Assembly: GCA_028278525.1 (NCBI GenBank)
Contig: JANQEE010000038.1
Location: 49,022-113,021, forward strand
Source: Minwuiaceae bacterium
GTDB lineage: Bacteria; Pseudomonadota; Alphaproteobacteria; Minwuiales; Minwuiaceae
Direction: 5' to 3'
Length of the DNA: 64,000 nucleotides
Shown here: positions 1 to 10,343 of the stretch, in pieces
Position numbering within the stretch: position 1 is the first letter of the stretch
How the letters are laid out: each line of letters begins with the position of its first letter
The notes under the pieces: model-generated
What the model was told of the DNA's origin: nothing
Database searches by the model: none
The model's input: the letters and a program-made list of their open reading frames with translations, nothing else
Made by a program: the position numbers and the translations under genes

Positions 1-290
1 TGGCCGGCGTCGCCCGGGTGACGGTGCGCGACAACGTCACCATCAACGGGCTGTTGCCGGGGCCGTTCGATACCGACCGGCTGCGCGGCAATTTCAAATA
101 TCGCGAAACCCAGGGCGCCGGATCGGCTGAGGAACTGGCGAACAAGGCCGCCGCGGCGCATCCGGCCGGCCGGTTCGGCCAGCCTGAGGAATTCGGCAAG
201 GCCTGCGCTTTCCTCTGCAGCGTTCACGCCGGGTACATCACCGGGCAGAACCTGCTGCTGGATGGCGGCGGCTATCCAGGTACTTTCTGA
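1..290 (+). CDS. SDR-family oxidoreductase, C-terminal fragment (5' end outside the window)
   Basis: Open reading frame running in from the left edge (in frame from base 3) to a TGA at 288-290. About 95 residues are visible. They carry the typical C-terminal half of a short-chain dehydrogenase/reductase: the NGLLPGPFDTDRL segment that follows the catalytic YxxxK in this family, an RFGQPEEFGKACAFLCS stretch, and the closing GYITGQNLLLDGGG motif. The Rossmann nucleotide site and catalytic Tyr/Lys lie upstream and cannot be checked, so substrate and cofactor are unknown. The GTG at 18 is internal, not a start. Its end overlaps reading frame with the region just before the DUF2147 gene. Confidence 0.85.
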   Translation, partial: AGVARVTVRDNVTINGLLPGPFDTDRLRGNFKYRETQGAGSAEELANKAAAAHPAGRFGQPEEFGKACAFLCSVHAGYITGQNLLLDGGGYPGTF

Positions 291-312
291 CCACTACCTC
301 AAGGATCGAAAA

Positions 313-756
313 TTGCGGATCATTGGCATAATCCGGCTGGGTTTCGGCGCCCTGGTGGCGCTGCTGACATTTGGCGGTGCCCAGGCTGCGGCGGCGGGCG
401 TCGCCGGCGTCTGGGCGACCCCGGAGGAGAAATCGCACGTCAAGATCGAGCCGTGCGGCGACAAGTTCTGCGGCACGATAATCTGGTTGAAGGAACCGAA
501 CGATAAGAACGGCAGCCCGAAACTGGACCGCGAGAACCAGGACGAGAGCCTGCGCTCCCGCCCGATTGTCGGCTTGCCCCTTTTGAAGGGTTTCGAAGCG
601 GACGGGCCGAACCGGTGGGACGGCGGAAGGATCTACAACCCGGAAGACGGCAAGACCTATAAGTCCAGTATGAAACTGGACGACGATAGCACTTTGAAAG
701 TCGAAGGGTGCGTCCTGATCTTCTGCAAGGCTCAGACCTGGGTGCGCGTGAATTAG
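313..756 (+). CDS. Exported DUF2147 domain protein
   Basis: About 147 residues. I chose the TTG at 313 because an AAGGAT ribosome site lies at 301-306 and because it places a clean signal peptide at the N-terminus ([19 protein letters not shown], then an AQAAAAG cleavage region). The longer ATG at 262 would start inside the preceding SDR gene and put charged residues ahead of the signal. The mature part shows DUF2147 features: [15 protein letters not shown], a CGDKFCG pair of cysteines, [19 protein letters not shown] and a C-terminal [17 protein letters not shown]2147 proteins are periplasmic and mostly uncharacterised; some contribute to envelope or stress phenotypes. No function can be assigned from sequence. 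Confidence 0.82.
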   Translation: MRIIGIIRLGFGALVALLTFGGAQAAAAGVAGVWATPEEKSHVKIEPCGDKFCGTIIWLKEPNDKNGSPKLDRENQDESLRSRPIVGLPLLKGFEADGPNRWDGGRIYNPEDGKTYKSSMKLDDDSTLKVEGCVLIFCKAQTWVRVN

Positions 757-890
757 GCGGCAACGGCCCAAACCACTGGTGTAACCAATCTGATTTACTT
801 CGGTGCTATATTTACCTGTTATCCATGTATGCTTCGCTAGAAGCGTCTCGTGGATATCGACAGAACCGCGAATTTGGTGATGGGTCGGGT

Positions 891-3086
891 ATGACATCGA
901 AAAGACTAGCCTCGGCGACCGCAGCGGGCCGCGAAAGCGGCGGTGAACCGGCCATGCTGGTCGGCCAGGCCGAGACCAGCCCGGAATCGCCGGGACGTTT
1001 CATCAATCGCGAACTGTCATGGCTCGCCTTCAATTACCGAGTGATGGAAGAGGCGGAGAATACCCGCCATCCCCTGCTGGAACGCCTCCGCTTCCTGTCG
1101 ATTTCCGCCACCAATCTCGACGAGTTCCTGATGGTCCGGGTTGCCGGGCTGTGGAGCCAGGTTCGCGCCGGCGTCGATGTGGTCAGTGACGACGGGCTCT
1201 CCACCGCCGAGCAACTGACGAAGATCAACGAGATGTCGGGCGAGTTGATCGCAGCGCAGCATCAGCTTTGGAAGAACCTGCGGCCGGAGCTTCGCGAACA
1301 CGGCATCGCCGTGATCGACCGCGAGGAACTGACCGAGGAGGACAAAACCTGGCTCGGCCAATACTTCCTGGAACAGGTCTTTCCGGTTCTGACCCCGCTG
1401 GCGGTCGACCCGGCCCATCCGTTCCCGTTCATTCCCAATCTGGGCCTGGTGCTGGTCCTGCAACTGGCCCGCGAAACGGACGACACGACCTTGAACGCCC
1501 TGTTGCCGCTGCCGCACCAGATCGCCCGCTTCATTCGGCTGCCGGGCGACGACATCCGGTTCATCACGCTGGAGAACATGGTCGAGCTGTTCATGGACCG
1601 GCTGTTCCCCGGCTACAAGATCGTCGGGCGCGGCGCCTTCCGGGTGGTTCGGGACAGCGATATCGAGGTCGAGGAAGAGGCGGAGGACCTGGTTCGCTTC
1701 TTCGAAACCGCGCTTAAACGGCGCCGGCGCGGCAGCGTGGTGCGCCTGATCCTAAGCAACGACATGCCGGACGATCTTCGCCACCTGATCATCCGGGAGA
1801 TCGAGGCCAGCGAAGACGACGTGCTGGTTGCCGGCGGCATGCTTGGCCTGGCCGACACCAAGCAGCTTATCGTGGACGGTCGCCCGGACCTTAAGTTCAC
1901 GCCCTACAACGCGCGCTTTCCGGAGCGGATCCGCGACGTCGGCGGCGATTGCTTCGCGGCGATCCGGGCCAAGGACCTGATCGTCCATCACCCTTACGAA
2001 AGCTTCGATGTGGTGGCCCAGTTCGTCCGCCAGGCGGCGGGCGACCCGAACGTGGTCGCGATCAAGCAGACGCTTTATCGGACCTCCGACGATTCGCCGA
2101 TCGTGCAGGCCCTGATCGCGGCGGCCGAGGCCGGCAAGTCGGTAACCGCCCTGGTCGAATTGAAAGCGCGGTTCGACGAGGCCGCCAACATCCGATGGGC
2201 CCGCGACCTGGAGCGGGCCGGCGTGCACGTGGTCTATGGCTTCATCGAACTGAAGACCCACGCGAAGATTTCCGCCGTGGTCCGCCGGGAAGGCGGCACG
2301 ATGCGCGTTTACGTGCATTACGGCACCGGCAACTACCATCCGGTGACGGCGAAAATCTATACGGACCTGTCGTTCTTCACCGCCGATCCGGCCTTGGGCC
2401 GCGATGCGACGGCGATGTTCAACTACATGACGGGATATGCGAAGCCGGCGTCGCTGGAGCGGATCGCGGCCTCGCCGTTCTCGCTGCGCGAAACCATTCT
2501 GTCTTTGGTCGACGACGAAATCGCGCATGCGAAAGCCGGCAGACAGGGCTCTATCTGGGCGAAAATGAACTCGCTGGTGGACGCCGATATCATCGACAAG
2601 CTGTACGAGGCGAGCCAGGCGGGCGTGGAAATCGAACTAGTGATTCGCGGCATTTGCTGCCTGCGCCCAGGCGTTCCCGGACTGTCCGAGAACATCGGCG
2701 TCAAGAGCATCGTCGGGCGCTTCCTGGAGCATTCGCGAATTGTCTGCTTCGGCAACGGAGCCGGGTTGCCAAATCCGGACGCCAAGGTATACATCACCTC
2801 TGCGGACTGGATGCCTCGCAACCTGGACCGCCGGGTCGAGACTTTCGTCCCGATCGAGAATGCGACGGTTCACCAACAGGTGCTCGAGCAAATCATGGTG
2901 GCGAACCTTAAAGACCAGGCGCAAAGCTGGGTGCTGGGTCCCGACGGCAAATACCGGCGGCTGAAAGCCGATGAAGACGCCTTCAGCGCGCATACCCATT
3001 TCATGACCAACCCGAGCCTGTCCGGCCGCGGCACCGCGCTGGAAGACGGTAAACCCGTACCGAAGCTGGTTCTGAACGACATCTGA
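891..3086 (+). CDS. ppk1: Polyphosphate kinase 1
   Basis: PPK1 reversibly transfers the gamma phosphate of ATP onto polyphosphate chains. The protein (731 aa from the ATG at 891) has the usual architecture: N-terminal domain starting with [19 protein letters not shown], a head domain, then two phospholipase-D-like domains. The two histidines of the PLD-like motifs are visible: His457 in KTHAKI, which by family knowledge is the phospho-acceptor, and His614 in [17 protein letters not shown] and [16 protein letters not shown] are further hallmarks. The frame stays open further upstream (ATG at 825), but homology begins well after 891. A TATATT -10-like element sits at 807-812. Only 3 bp separate it from ppx, so the two are cotranscribed. 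Confidence 0.96.
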   Translation: MTSKRLASATAAGRESGGEPAMLVGQAETSPESPGRFINRELSWLAFNYRVMEEAENTRHPLLERLRFLSISATNLDEFLMVRVAGLWSQVRAGVDVVSDDGLSTAEQLTKINEMSGELIAAQHQLWKNLRPELREHGIAVIDREELTEEDKTWLGQYFLEQVFPVLTPLAVDPAHPFPFIPNLGLVLVLQLARETDDTTLNALLPLPHQIARFIRLPGDDIRFITLENMVELFMDRLFPGYKIVGRGAFRVVRDSDIEVEEEAEDLVRFFETALKRRRRGSVVRLILSNDMPDDLRHLIIREIEASEDDVLVAGGMLGLADTKQLIVDGRPDLKFTPYNARFPERIRDVGGDCFAAIRAKDLIVHHPYESFDVVAQFVRQAAGDPNVVAIKQTLYRTSDDSPIVQALIAAAEAGKSVTALVELKARFDEAANIRWARDLERAGVHVVYGFIELKTHAKISAVVRREGGTMRVYVHYGTGNYHPVTAKIYTDLSFFTADPALGRDATAMFNYMTGYAKPASLERIAASPFSLRETILSLVDDEIAHAKAGRQGSIWAKMNSLVDADIIDKLYEASQAGVEIELVIRGICCLRPGVPGLSENIGVKSIVGRFLEHSRIVCFGNGAGLPNPDAKVYITSADWMPRNLDRRVETFVPIENATVHQQVLEQIMVANLKDQAQSWVLGPDGKYRRLKADEDAFSAHTHFMTNPSLSGRGTALEDGKPVPKLVLNDI

Positions 3087-3089
3087 CGC

Positions 3090-4607
3090 ATGTCCGCGGT
3101 CATCACCGACGTAGATCCCATTTCGACCGTTTCCGAAGGCCTTGGCCAAGATCTGGCCGCGGTCGTCGACGTCGGGTCGAATTCCGTCCGGCTGGTGGTA
3201 TTCGAAGGACCGTCGCGCGGCCGGCTGCCGATTTTCAACGAGAAGGTCCTGTGCGGTCTGGGCCGAAGCTTGAACGAAACGGGACGCCTGGACGAGAAAG
3301 GCGTCGAGCGCGCCGTTTTGGCCCTGAAGCGCTTTTCGGCGCTGATCCAGCGCATGGGGGTGGCCCAGGTCGACAACGTGGCAACGGCGGCGGTTCGCGA
3401 TGCAGCCGACGGTGACGCGTTCGTGGACCGTGTGCGGCGCGAGGTCGGCATAGAGCTCCGGGTTCTCACCGGCAAGGAAGAAGCCATCATGGCCGGCTAT
3501 GGTGTGCTGGCCAGCCTGCCGAACGTGAAAGGCCTTGTCGGCGACCTCGGCGGCGGCAGTCTGGAACTGGTCGAGCTCAAGAACGGCCGGATCGGCAGGA
3601 CGGCAACGTTGCCACTGGGCCCGCTTCGATTGGAAGGCATCGCCGACCCGGTCGCGCTTCGCCGCCATGTCGACGACTCTCTCGGCTCGGTCGACTGGCT
3701 GCCGGGCATGCGGGGCCAGCCGCTCTACGTGGTCGGCGGCGGATGGCGATCGTTGGCGCGGGTGCATATGGCGCAGACCGACTACCCGCTGCATATCATC
3801 GATAACTATACGGTGGAACCGGATGTGATCCGCGAGATCAGCCGGGTGCTGTCCCGCCAAAGCCGCAATTCGCTGCAACGGCTGGCGGGGGTTTCCTCCC
3901 GCCGTGTCGATACCCTGCCGCATGCGGCATTCGCACTGCGCCGCCTGCTGAAAATCGCCGCGCCCGACAAGGTCGTCTTCTCCGCCCATGGGCTGCGCGA
4001 AGGGCTGCTGTTCGACCGGCTGACCGCGACCGAGAAGAAGCGGGACCCTCTGTTGGAATCCTGCCGGGCGATGGCCGAACGGGAGAACCGCTTCGCGATC
4101 GTCGACCAGGAGCTGTTCGACTGGATGAGCCCCGTATTCGAGGGCGAAAGCGCGGACGACGCGCGACTGCGCAGCGTCGCCTGCCTGCTCAGCGACGTCG
4201 GCTGGCGGGTCCATCCGGACTATCGTGACCAGCAGGCTTTTCGCCGGGTGTTGCGCGCGCCGTTCCCCGCAATCGACCATGCCGGCCGGGCGCTGGTCGC
4301 CCTGGCCGTGCTTTGGCGCTACCGCAGCAACCACGACGAGGGGCTTGTGACCGCCATCAAGCGGCTGCTGACGGAAGAACAGATCGAGCTCGCGCAGAAG
4401 ATCGGCCTCGCCCTCAGGCTTGCCCATACGCTGACGGGGGGCACCGCCGGTGCTTTACATAATGCCGAGCTTACGGTCGACGATGGCGCGCTGACATTGA
4501 CGCTGGGACCGGCGATTGCCGACCTGAACGGCGAAACCGTGCTCCGGCGCCTGGAAGCGCTTGCCAAGGCCATGGGCAGCGCGAGCGCGATCAAACTGCG
4601 CGATTAA
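3090..4607 (+). CDS. ppx: Exopolyphosphatase (Ppx/GppA family)
   Basis: 505 aa. Ppx/GppA phosphatases remove terminal phosphate from polyphosphate or pppGpp and belong to the ASKHA fold. The first phosphate-binding loop is VVDVGSNSVRLV (Asp27 onward) and the second glycine-rich loop is GDLGGGSLELV (from residue 151), which should hold the second active-site acidic region. After the two ASKHA halves comes a C-terminal helical HD-like region (ESCRAMAERENRFA through to the end). It directly follows ppk1 with a 3 bp gap, forming a synthesis/degradation pair for polyphosphate. Its TAA stop overlaps by four bases the stop of the convergent rnd gene. Whether it prefers polyphosphate or pppGpp cannot be told from sequence alone. 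Confidence 0.93.
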   Translation: MSAVITDVDPISTVSEGLGQDLAAVVDVGSNSVRLVVFEGPSRGRLPIFNEKVLCGLGRSLNETGRLDEKGVERAVLALKRFSALIQRMGVAQVDNVATAAVRDAADGDAFVDRVRREVGIELRVLTGKEEAIMAGYGVLASLPNVKGLVGDLGGGSLELVELKNGRIGRTATLPLGPLRLEGIADPVALRRHVDDSLGSVDWLPGMRGQPLYVVGGGWRSLARVHMAQTDYPLHIIDNYTVEPDVIREISRVLSRQSRNSLQRLAGVSSRRVDTLPHAAFALRRLLKIAAPDKVVFSAHGLREGLLFDRLTATEKKRDPLLESCRAMAERENRFAIVDQELFDWMSPVFEGESADDARLRSVACLLSDVGWRVHPDYRDQQAFRRVLRAPFPAIDHAGRALVALAVLWRYRSNHDEGLVTAIKRLLTEEQIELAQKIGLALRLAHTLTGGTAGALHNAELTVDDGALTLTLGPAIADLNGETVLRRLEALAKAMGSASAIKLRD

Positions 4608-5773
4608 TCGGCCATTTCCTGCTCTGAAATCCGCACCAGCTTGACGGCCTTGCCATTGGCCGCCAGGGCGATCCGGCCATGTTTCAGGGCGATGGCATCC
4701 TCGCCGAAGATCTCCCGCCTCCATCCGTGCAGCGCCTGCACCGGGGCATCGTCGTCGGCGGCGATGCGCTCCAGATCCGCGACGTTGCAGATCAGTTTCT
4801 GAGCCACATTGTGGGTTTCGCACTTCATTTTGAGCAGGACTTTCAGCAGTTCCACCAACGGGCCGAGGCCCGGCGGCAGAGGATCCTCGGCGCGGGCCTC
4901 CGGCCAATCCTTTTTCGGAAGCTTGACGCCCTCCTGCACGGCATCCAGCAGGTCCCGCCCGTGGCGCCCTTCGGCGAAGCCCCGGCTGAGGCCGCGAACG
5001 TGCGACAGCTTTTCCACGTCGCCCGGCGGTTCCGCCGAGATTTCCAGCAGCGCCTCGTCGCGTAGGACCCGGTTGCGCGGCACGTCGCGGCGCTGCGCCT
5101 CCCGCTCCCGCCAGGCGGCGACGGTTGTCAGGACGGCGAGCATGCGCCGGTTCTTGCTGCGTGTCTTGATCCGCCGCCAGGCATTTTCCGGATGCACGGC
5201 ATAGGTATCCGGATTGGTCAGGACGTCCATTTCCTCCTGCAGCCAGTGGGTCCTGTCCGAGCGCTCCAGACGCCGGGCCAGTTTTTCGTAGATGACCCGC
5301 AGGTGAGTGACATCGGCGAGGGCGTAATTGAGCTGCTTGTTGCTGAGCGGTCGGCGCGACCAGTCGGTGAAACGGGAGGATTTGTCGACCTGCTCCTTCA
5401 CCAGTTTGCGCACCAGGGTCTCGTAGCCGACCGACTCGCCAAAACCGCAGACCATGGCGGCGATCTGAGTATCGAACACCGGCGCAGGCACGCTGCCGTT
5501 CATATGGTAGAAAATCTCGATGTCCTGGCGGGCGGCGTGGAAGACCTTCAAGGTGGTCTCGTCGGCCAGCAGGTCGGCCAGGGGCTCCAGCGATATCCCG
5601 TCCGCCATGGGGTCGACAATCGCCGCCTCGTCCGGCCCGGCCATCTGGACCAGGCACAGACGCGGCCAGAACGTCGTCTCCCGCATGAATTCGGTGTCGA
5701 TCGTGATATAGGGGCCTTGCCCCAATCGCCGGCAAAGCGCGGCCAGCTCGTCGCTACTGGTAATCGTACGCAT
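4604..5773 (-). CDS. rnd: Ribonuclease D
   Basis: 389 aa. RNase D is a DEDD-family 3'-5' exoribonuclease that trims tRNA precursors. Motif I is ITIDTEFMRETTFWPRLCLV with Asp26 and Glu28; motif II is HAARQDIEIFYH with Asp84; motif III is in the LNYALADVTHLRVIYEKL region. The second half contains HRDC-type helical domains (for example WREREAQRRDVPRNRVLRDEAL). Length is normal for the family. The gene converges on ppx and shares four stop-codon bases with it. Upstream it is divergent from aspS with a 159 bp gap. Confidence 0.94.
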   Translation of the reverse strand: MRTITSSDELAALCRRLGQGPYITIDTEFMRETTFWPRLCLVQMAGPDEAAIVDPMADGISLEPLADLLADETTLKVFHAARQDIEIFYHMNGSVPAPVFDTQIAAMVCGFGESVGYETLVRKLVKEQVDKSSRFTDWSRRPLSNKQLNYALADVTHLRVIYEKLARRLERSDRTHWLQEEMDVLTNPDTYAVHPENAWRRIKTRSKNRRMLAVLTTVAAWREREAQRRDVPRNRVLRDEALLEISAEPPGDVEKLSHVRGLSRGFAEGRHGRDLLDAVQEGVKLPKKDWPEARAEDPLPPGLGPLVELLKVLLKMKCETHNVAQKLICNVADLERIAADDDAPVQALHGWRREIFGEDAIALKHGRIALAANGKAVKLVRISEQEMAD

Positions 5774-5932
5774 CGGGTTAAGCTATACACCAAGTTGAGC
5801 CGCGCGTCCCGGGGGGTTGGCCACAATCGAGCAAAATTGAGACCGGGCGCAAAGCGGTCTTGACAAGTGGACGGGTTCGATGCGTTTTGGCGCCGCATCA
5901 AACCTGCCAATCGCGTTTTCCGAGGGATTCCC

Positions 5933-7720
5933 ATGCACGCTTACCGGAGCCACACCTGCGGCGAACTGCGCGACGCGCATGTCGGCGAGACCGTCCGCCT
6001 GTCCGGTTGGGTGCACCGCAAGCGCGACCATGGGAATCTGCTGTTCGTCGACCTGCGCGACCACTACGGCCTGACCCAGTGCGTCATCGAGACCGGCTCC
6101 GTACTGTTCGAGAAACTGGAGGGGATTCGGGCCGAGAGCGTGATTTCGGTGACGGGCCCGGTGGTCAAGCGCAGCGAGGAAACGGTCAATCCCGGCCTGG
6201 AGACGGGTCAGGTCGAGGTTCGAATCGAAGTGCTGGACGTCCAGTCGGAGGCCGAAGAACTGCCGATGCCGGTGTTCGGCGAGCATCAATACCCCGAGGA
6301 TATCCGGCTGAAATACCGCTTTCTCGACCTCAGGCGGGAGCGCATGCATCGCAACATCACGCTGCGCAACCGGATCATCTCGTCGATCAGGCGCCGGATG
6401 ACGGAGCAGGGCTTCATGGAGTTCCAGACCCCGATCCTGACGGCGACCAGCCCGGAAGGCGCGCGGGACTTCCTGGTGCCGAGCCGTCTGCATCCCGGCA
6501 AGTTCTACGCCCTGCCGCAGGCGCCGCAGCAATTCAAACAGCTGGTGATGGTCAGCGGCTTCGACCGCTATTTCCAGATCGCGCCATGCTTCCGGGACGA
6601 GGACGCCCGCGCGGACCGCAGCCCGGGCGAGTTCTACCAGCTTGACCTGGAGATGTCGTTCGTCACGCAGGAGGACGTCTTCGCGGCGGTCGAGCCGGTC
6701 CTGGCCGGGGTGTTCAAGGAATTCTCCGACTGGCGGATCGAAGAGCCGTTCGTGCGCATCCCCTTCCAGGAAGCGATGCTGAAATACGGCACCGACAAGC
6801 CGGACCTGCGCATCCCGTTCGAGATCAGCGACGTCACGGAGGCGTTCGACGGCGGCGGTTTCGGCATCTTCGCCCGCAATATCGCAAAAGGCGCCGTGGT
6901 CCGGGCGATACCGGCGCCGGGCTCGGCGGGCCGGCCGCGGTCTTTCTTCGACAAAATGAACGACTGGGCGAGGGACGAGGGCGCGCCGGGCCTCGGATAC
7001 ATCGTGTTCGAGGGCGGCGCGGGCAAGGGACCCATCGCCAACAACCTGGAAGCCGACCGGGTGCAGAAGATCCGCGAGATCACCGGCGCCAAGGACGGCG
7101 ACGCGGTGTTCTTCGCCTGCGACAAGGCGGACGGGGCCGCGAAATTGGCCGGCGCGGCACGGCTGAAGATCGCGGACGACCTGGAAATGGTCGAGGACGG
7201 TGTTTTCAAGTTCTGCTGGATCGTCGACTTCCCGATGTACGAATTCGACGAGGCCGAGCGGAAGATCGACTTCAGCCACAACCCGTTTTCGATGCCGCAG
7301 GGCGGGCTGGAGGCGCTGGAGCAGAAGGATCCGCTGGAGATCCTGGCCTACCAGTACGACATCGTCTGCAACGGCGTCGAGCTGAGTTCCGGGGCGATCC
7401 GGAACCACCGGCCTGACATCATGCTGAAAGCGTTCGAGATTGCCGGTTACGGCCAGTCGGAGGTGGAAAGCCGGTTCGCTGGTATGTTCAACGCACTGCG
7501 CTACGGAGCCCCGCCGCACGGTGGCCTGGCGCCGGGCATCGACCGGATCGTGATGCTGCTGGCACACGAGCCGAACATCCGCGAGGTCATCCTGTTCCCG
7601 GTCAACCAGCAGGCCGAGGACCTGATGATGAACGCCCCGTCGGAAGTCGAGGCCCGGCAATTGCGGGAACTGCATATCCGCACCGTGTTGCCGGAGGAGC
7701 CGGAGAAGAAACCCCAATAA
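5933..7720 (+). CDS. aspS: Aspartyl-tRNA synthetase (bacterial type)
   Basis: 595 aa. Charges tRNA-Asp with aspartate in the cytoplasm. Start ATG 5933 is preceded by GAGGGA at 5922-5927; the frame is open further back but the OB-fold homology begins at [12 protein letters not shown]. Domains: N-terminal anticodon-binding OB fold ([20 protein letters not shown]), class II catalytic core with motif 2 ([19 protein letters not shown]), a bacterial-type GAD insertion (about residues 280-420), and motif 3 ([16 protein letters not shown]). A consensus -35 TTGACA lies at 5860-5865. Alphaproteobacterial AspRS enzymes are often non-discriminating and also make Asp-tRNA-Asn when asparaginyl-tRNA synthetase is missing; that cannot be decided here. 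Confidence 0.97.
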   Translation: MHAYRSHTCGELRDAHVGETVRLSGWVHRKRDHGNLLFVDLRDHYGLTQCVIETGSVLFEKLEGIRAESVISVTGPVVKRSEETVNPGLETGQVEVRIEVLDVQSEAEELPMPVFGEHQYPEDIRLKYRFLDLRRERMHRNITLRNRIISSIRRRMTEQGFMEFQTPILTATSPEGARDFLVPSRLHPGKFYALPQAPQQFKQLVMVSGFDRYFQIAPCFRDEDARADRSPGEFYQLDLEMSFVTQEDVFAAVEPVLAGVFKEFSDWRIEEPFVRIPFQEAMLKYGTDKPDLRIPFEISDVTEAFDGGGFGIFARNIAKGAVVRAIPAPGSAGRPRSFFDKMNDWARDEGAPGLGYIVFEGGAGKGPIANNLEADRVQKIREITGAKDGDAVFFACDKADGAAKLAGAARLKIADDLEMVEDGVFKFCWIVDFPMYEFDEAERKIDFSHNPFSMPQGGLEALEQKDPLEILAYQYDIVCNGVELSSGAIRNHRPDIMLKAFEIAGYGQSEVESRFAGMFNALRYGAPPHGGLAPGIDRIVMLLAHEPNIREVILFPVNQQAEDLMMNAPSEVEARQLRELHIRTVLPEEPEKKPQ

Positions 7721-7852
7721 GCCGCCGAAGCGTGGATCTTGAATCTTACGCGGATGTAATGTTTGGAACGTGGCCCGTTAACCTTGGATTCCCACCTGTG
7801 TCGTACAGGGGAAAAAGCTCCCTGAAACGCTGGAATTCAAAGGAGCACGACC

Positions 7853-8086
7853 ATGTACGACCGACACGAAAAGCGGCAACGCGATTCCTTGGACCTTATC
7901 GTCGACGCACGAGATATCAGGAACGCGACGTTGTTGCGGGCGCTCCGTTCGCTCTTCCGGACACCGAAGACCGTCTTTGCGAAATGTTACCTGGAGCCTC
8001 AAAGCAGAAGTGCCGCCGAGGAGATTAGGCCGATTGGTCGCCCGGTCGTGAACCCCCTCTACCTGCGCGGCCTCGATGCCCGGTGA
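7853..8086 (+). CDS. Small hypothetical protein (77 aa)
   Basis: I do not recognise this gene. It is supported by a strong ribosome site (AAGGAG at 7840-7845) 7 bp before an ATG. The protein is basic and soluble, beginning MYDRHEKRQRDSLDLIVDAR, followed by a likely amphipathic helix (NATLLRALRSLF) and one cysteine. No signal peptide, membrane segment or known motif was seen. It lies alone between aspS and a convergent araC-type gene. An overlapping frame from 7732 lacks a ribosome site and is likely spurious. Could be a lineage-restricted small protein. Confidence 0.5.
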   Translation: MYDRHEKRQRDSLDLIVDARDIRNATLLRALRSLFRTPKTVFAKCYLEPQSRSAAEEIRPIGRPVVNPLYLRGLDAR

Positions 8087-8115
8087 TCGAAGCGTCACCG
8101 GAAATTGACAACCCT

Positions 8116-8140
8116 GGCCCGGCTATCTCTGCCGGGCCTT
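8116..8140. terminator. Hairpin between convergent genes (possible bidirectional terminator)
   Basis: GGCCCGGC at 8116-8123 pairs perfectly with GCCGGGCC at 8131-8138 across a 7-base loop. It overlaps the stop codon of the araC-type gene and follows the small gene ending at 8086. The U-tract is weak on both strands, so termination is inferred, not clear. Confidence 0.4.
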
Positions 8141-8923
8141 GCGGCCGCCGGAGAAATAACGGCGCGGCGAAACACCGAGCGCACGGCGGAACATGGCGAC
8201 GAACGCGCTCGGGCTTTCGTAGCCTACATCCAACGCAGTGGCGGTGACCGCGCCGCCGCCAGCCAGAAGTTCAAGCGACCTGAGCAGGCGGGCCTGCTGC
8301 CGCCAGGCGCCGAAACTCATCCCAGTCTCCTGAACGAACAGGCGGGCGAGTGTCCGCTGGCTCGCACCAACCTGACGGGCCCAGTCCGCCAGACTGTTCG
8401 GGTCGGAAGGGTCGGCCTGCAGGGCGCCGGCGATCCGCACTATACGGCTGTCGCGGGGCATTGGCAGATAAAGGGGCGCAACCGGCAGGATTTCGATCTG
8501 GTCGAGAATGACCGCCATCAAGCGCGCGGTGGGCTCGTCCGGCGCATAGGCCTGCGGGTGCGACGTCGCCGCCAAGATCAGCTCCCGCAGCAAGGGTGAT
8601 ACGGCGACGACCCGGCAATCGGCCGGCAATCCCCGGCGCGCATCCGGTTTGACATAAAGGGTCCGCATTGCGAGCGGGCCGCGCATGGTAATGCTGTGTT
8701 CGACGCCCGGCGGGACCCAGACAGCCCGTTGCGGCGGCACGACGAACGCGCCGCCCGCCGTATTCAGGGTCATGACCCCTTCGGACGCGTAAACCAGCTG
8801 GGCGGATCGATGACTGTGCGGCGCTATCGCCGACCCGTCGGGAAAATTCTTGGCCATGGCGAGAACCGGCTGCGGCAGGCGCTCCAGGAGAGCCGGTTCG
8901 GTGATGTGGCCGGTTTCAGACAT
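8123..8923 (-). CDS. AraC-family transcriptional regulator with cupin sensor domain
   Basis: 266 aa. The N-terminal half is a cupin-like ligand domain (GSAIAPHSHRSAQLVYASEG and FVVPPQRAVWVPPGVEH), the pattern of AraC-type regulators that bind small molecules. The C-terminal hundred residues carry the two helix-turn-helix units: SLADWARQVGASQRTLARLF and the signature ALDVGYESPSAFVAMFRRAL followed by GVSPRRY. It is divergent from the MFS gene starting at 8999, with 75 bp between start codons, so it very likely controls that transporter. The ligand is unknown. Confidence 0.92.
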   Translation of the reverse strand: MSETGHITEPALLERLPQPVLAMAKNFPDGSAIAPHSHRSAQLVYASEGVMTLNTAGGAFVVPPQRAVWVPPGVEHSITMRGPLAMRTLYVKPDARRGLPADCRVVAVSPLLRELILAATSHPQAYAPDEPTARLMAVILDQIEILPVAPLYLPMPRDSRIVRIAGALQADPSDPNSLADWARQVGASQRTLARLFVQETGMSFGAWRQQARLLRSLELLAGGGAVTATALDVGYESPSAFVAMFRRALGVSPRRYFSGGRKARQR

Positions 8924-8998
8924 AACTTGACTTTATAGCGTGAGACCGACGCCGGCTAGACTGCCAAAATCAACCGACAAACTGAAAAGGCAGGGAAC

Positions 8999-10189
8999 AT
9001 GGTGACGCGCGACACCGCTAAGGTGCTGTTTCTCAATGTCGGGCATTTCTATGCGCACCTGTTCATGGTGCTGTTCGCCACGGTGGTGCTGGCCCTGGAA
9101 ACCGAGTTCGGCGTCTCCTACGGCGTGCTTCTGCCTTTGGCGACGGCGGGCTTCGTGGTGTTCGGGGCAGGGTCCCTGCCATCCGGCTGGCTCGGCGACC
9201 GATGGAGCCGGCCCGGCATGATGACGATCTTCTTCATCGGTATCGGCGCCGCCTCCATCGCCACGGGCTTCGCGCGCTCAACCTTCGAGATCGGCGCCGG
9301 ACTGCTGGCGATCGGCGTCTTTGCGTCGATCTACCACCCGGTCGGGATCGCCATGCTGGTGGACGGGCGGGAGAAGGTCGGCCGGCTGCTCGGCGTCAAC
9401 GGCGTGTTCGGCAATATGGGGCTGGCCGGGGCCGGCCTGATCGCCGGTATCCTGACCGACCTGATCAGTTGGCGCGCCGCGTTCATCGTTCCGGGACTGG
9501 TCGCGATTGCAACCGGTTTGCTGTTTCTGGCCTTCAACCGCAGCGAAGATCGCGCGGCAGCCGGCGCGGCAAAACGGGCGGCGGACCCGGTTATCCCACG
9601 CGCCACGATGATCCGAGTGATGATTGTCGTCGCCGTGGCGACCCTGGCAGGCGGCATCATCTTTCATGCCACCACCGTGTCGCTGCCGAAGGTATTCGAC
9701 GAACGGGTTCCCGGACTGGTCACCGGAACCGCGGGCATCGGGTCTCTGGTGGCCATCGTCTTCGCACTGGCCGCATTCACGCAGATCGCCGTCGGCCAAA
9801 TGATCGACCGGTATGAGATCAAGCCGGTCTTCCTGTTGCTGGTGGTTGTGCAAGTCCCGCTACTGCTCCTGATCACCACTCTGTATGACCTGCCGATGTT
9901 CGTCGCGTCGCTATTCCTGATGTGTCTGGTGTTCGGCGAGATACCGATCAGCGACACACTGGTCGCGCGGCACACCGTCAGCGCCTGGCGGGGCCGCGTC
10001 TATGCCGCTAAGTACGTGCTGTCACTGGGCGTCAGCGCCTCGGCCTTGCCGATGGTCGGCTACCTGCACGAGAGCGCCGGTTTCGATGCGCTGTTCGCCG
10101 TGCTCGCTGGGTTTGCCGGGGTTCTGGTGATCTGCGCCCTGGCGTTGCCCGGGCGTTTGTGGTTGCGCGTCGGGGTTTCCGCAACCTGA
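8999..10189 (+). CDS. MFS transporter
   Basis: 396 aa with about 12 hydrophobic segments. It shows the MFS loop 2-3 motif in the form LPSGWLGDRWSRPGMM, which carries the conserved G, D and R. The start ATG follows GGCAGGGA. The protein is a clear paralogue of the MFS gene at 60908: both begin with a YAHLF-(M/I) segment, ATVVLALE, and LPSGWLGDRW followed by SIxTGFA. It is probably an exporter of a small molecule, controlled by the divergent AraC regulator. The substrate is not deducible. Confidence 0.9.
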   Translation: MVTRDTAKVLFLNVGHFYAHLFMVLFATVVLALETEFGVSYGVLLPLATAGFVVFGAGSLPSGWLGDRWSRPGMMTIFFIGIGAASIATGFARSTFEIGAGLLAIGVFASIYHPVGIAMLVDGREKVGRLLGVNGVFGNMGLAGAGLIAGILTDLISWRAAFIVPGLVAIATGLLFLAFNRSEDRAAAGAAKRAADPVIPRATMIRVMIVVAVATLAGGIIFHATTVSLPKVFDERVPGLVTGTAGIGSLVAIVFALAAFTQIAVGQMIDRYEIKPVFLLLVVVQVPLLLLITTLYDLPMFVASLFLMCLVFGEIPISDTLVARHTVSAWRGRVYAAKYVLSLGVSASALPMVGYLHESAGFDALFAVLAGFAGVLVICALALPGRLWLRVGVSAT

Positions 10190-10198
10190 CGACCTTTG

Positions 10199-10251
10199 TA
10201 AAGAAAAATGGGGCGCGCTGCTGAAGGGCACTATCGGGCGCAGCACGCCCC
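10199..10251 (-). terminator. Rho-independent terminator of nrdJ
   Basis: Read on the minus strand, a 12-position stem (10210-10221 with 10240-10251, one C/A mismatch) is followed by ATTTTTCTTT (10200-10209). It lies about 93 bp past the nrdJ stop in the gap between the convergent MFS gene and nrdJ. Confidence 0.65.
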
Positions 10252-10343
10252 CAAGGAGTCAACAGGGAGGACTACTGCCGGCAAGCGCGCGCATAGCACC
10301 TGCCGGCTACGCTACGAAACACGTATCGGCGCATGCGCCGGTG

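Noticed and set aside
2637..4427. 596-codon minus-strand open frame
   Set aside because: Antisense to ppk1/ppx.
5783..7717. 644-codon minus-strand open frame
   Set aside because: Antisense to aspS.
7732..8028. 98-codon plus-strand frame overlapping the small gene at 7853
   Set aside because: No ribosome site, whereas the competing frame has AAGGAG with ideal spacing.
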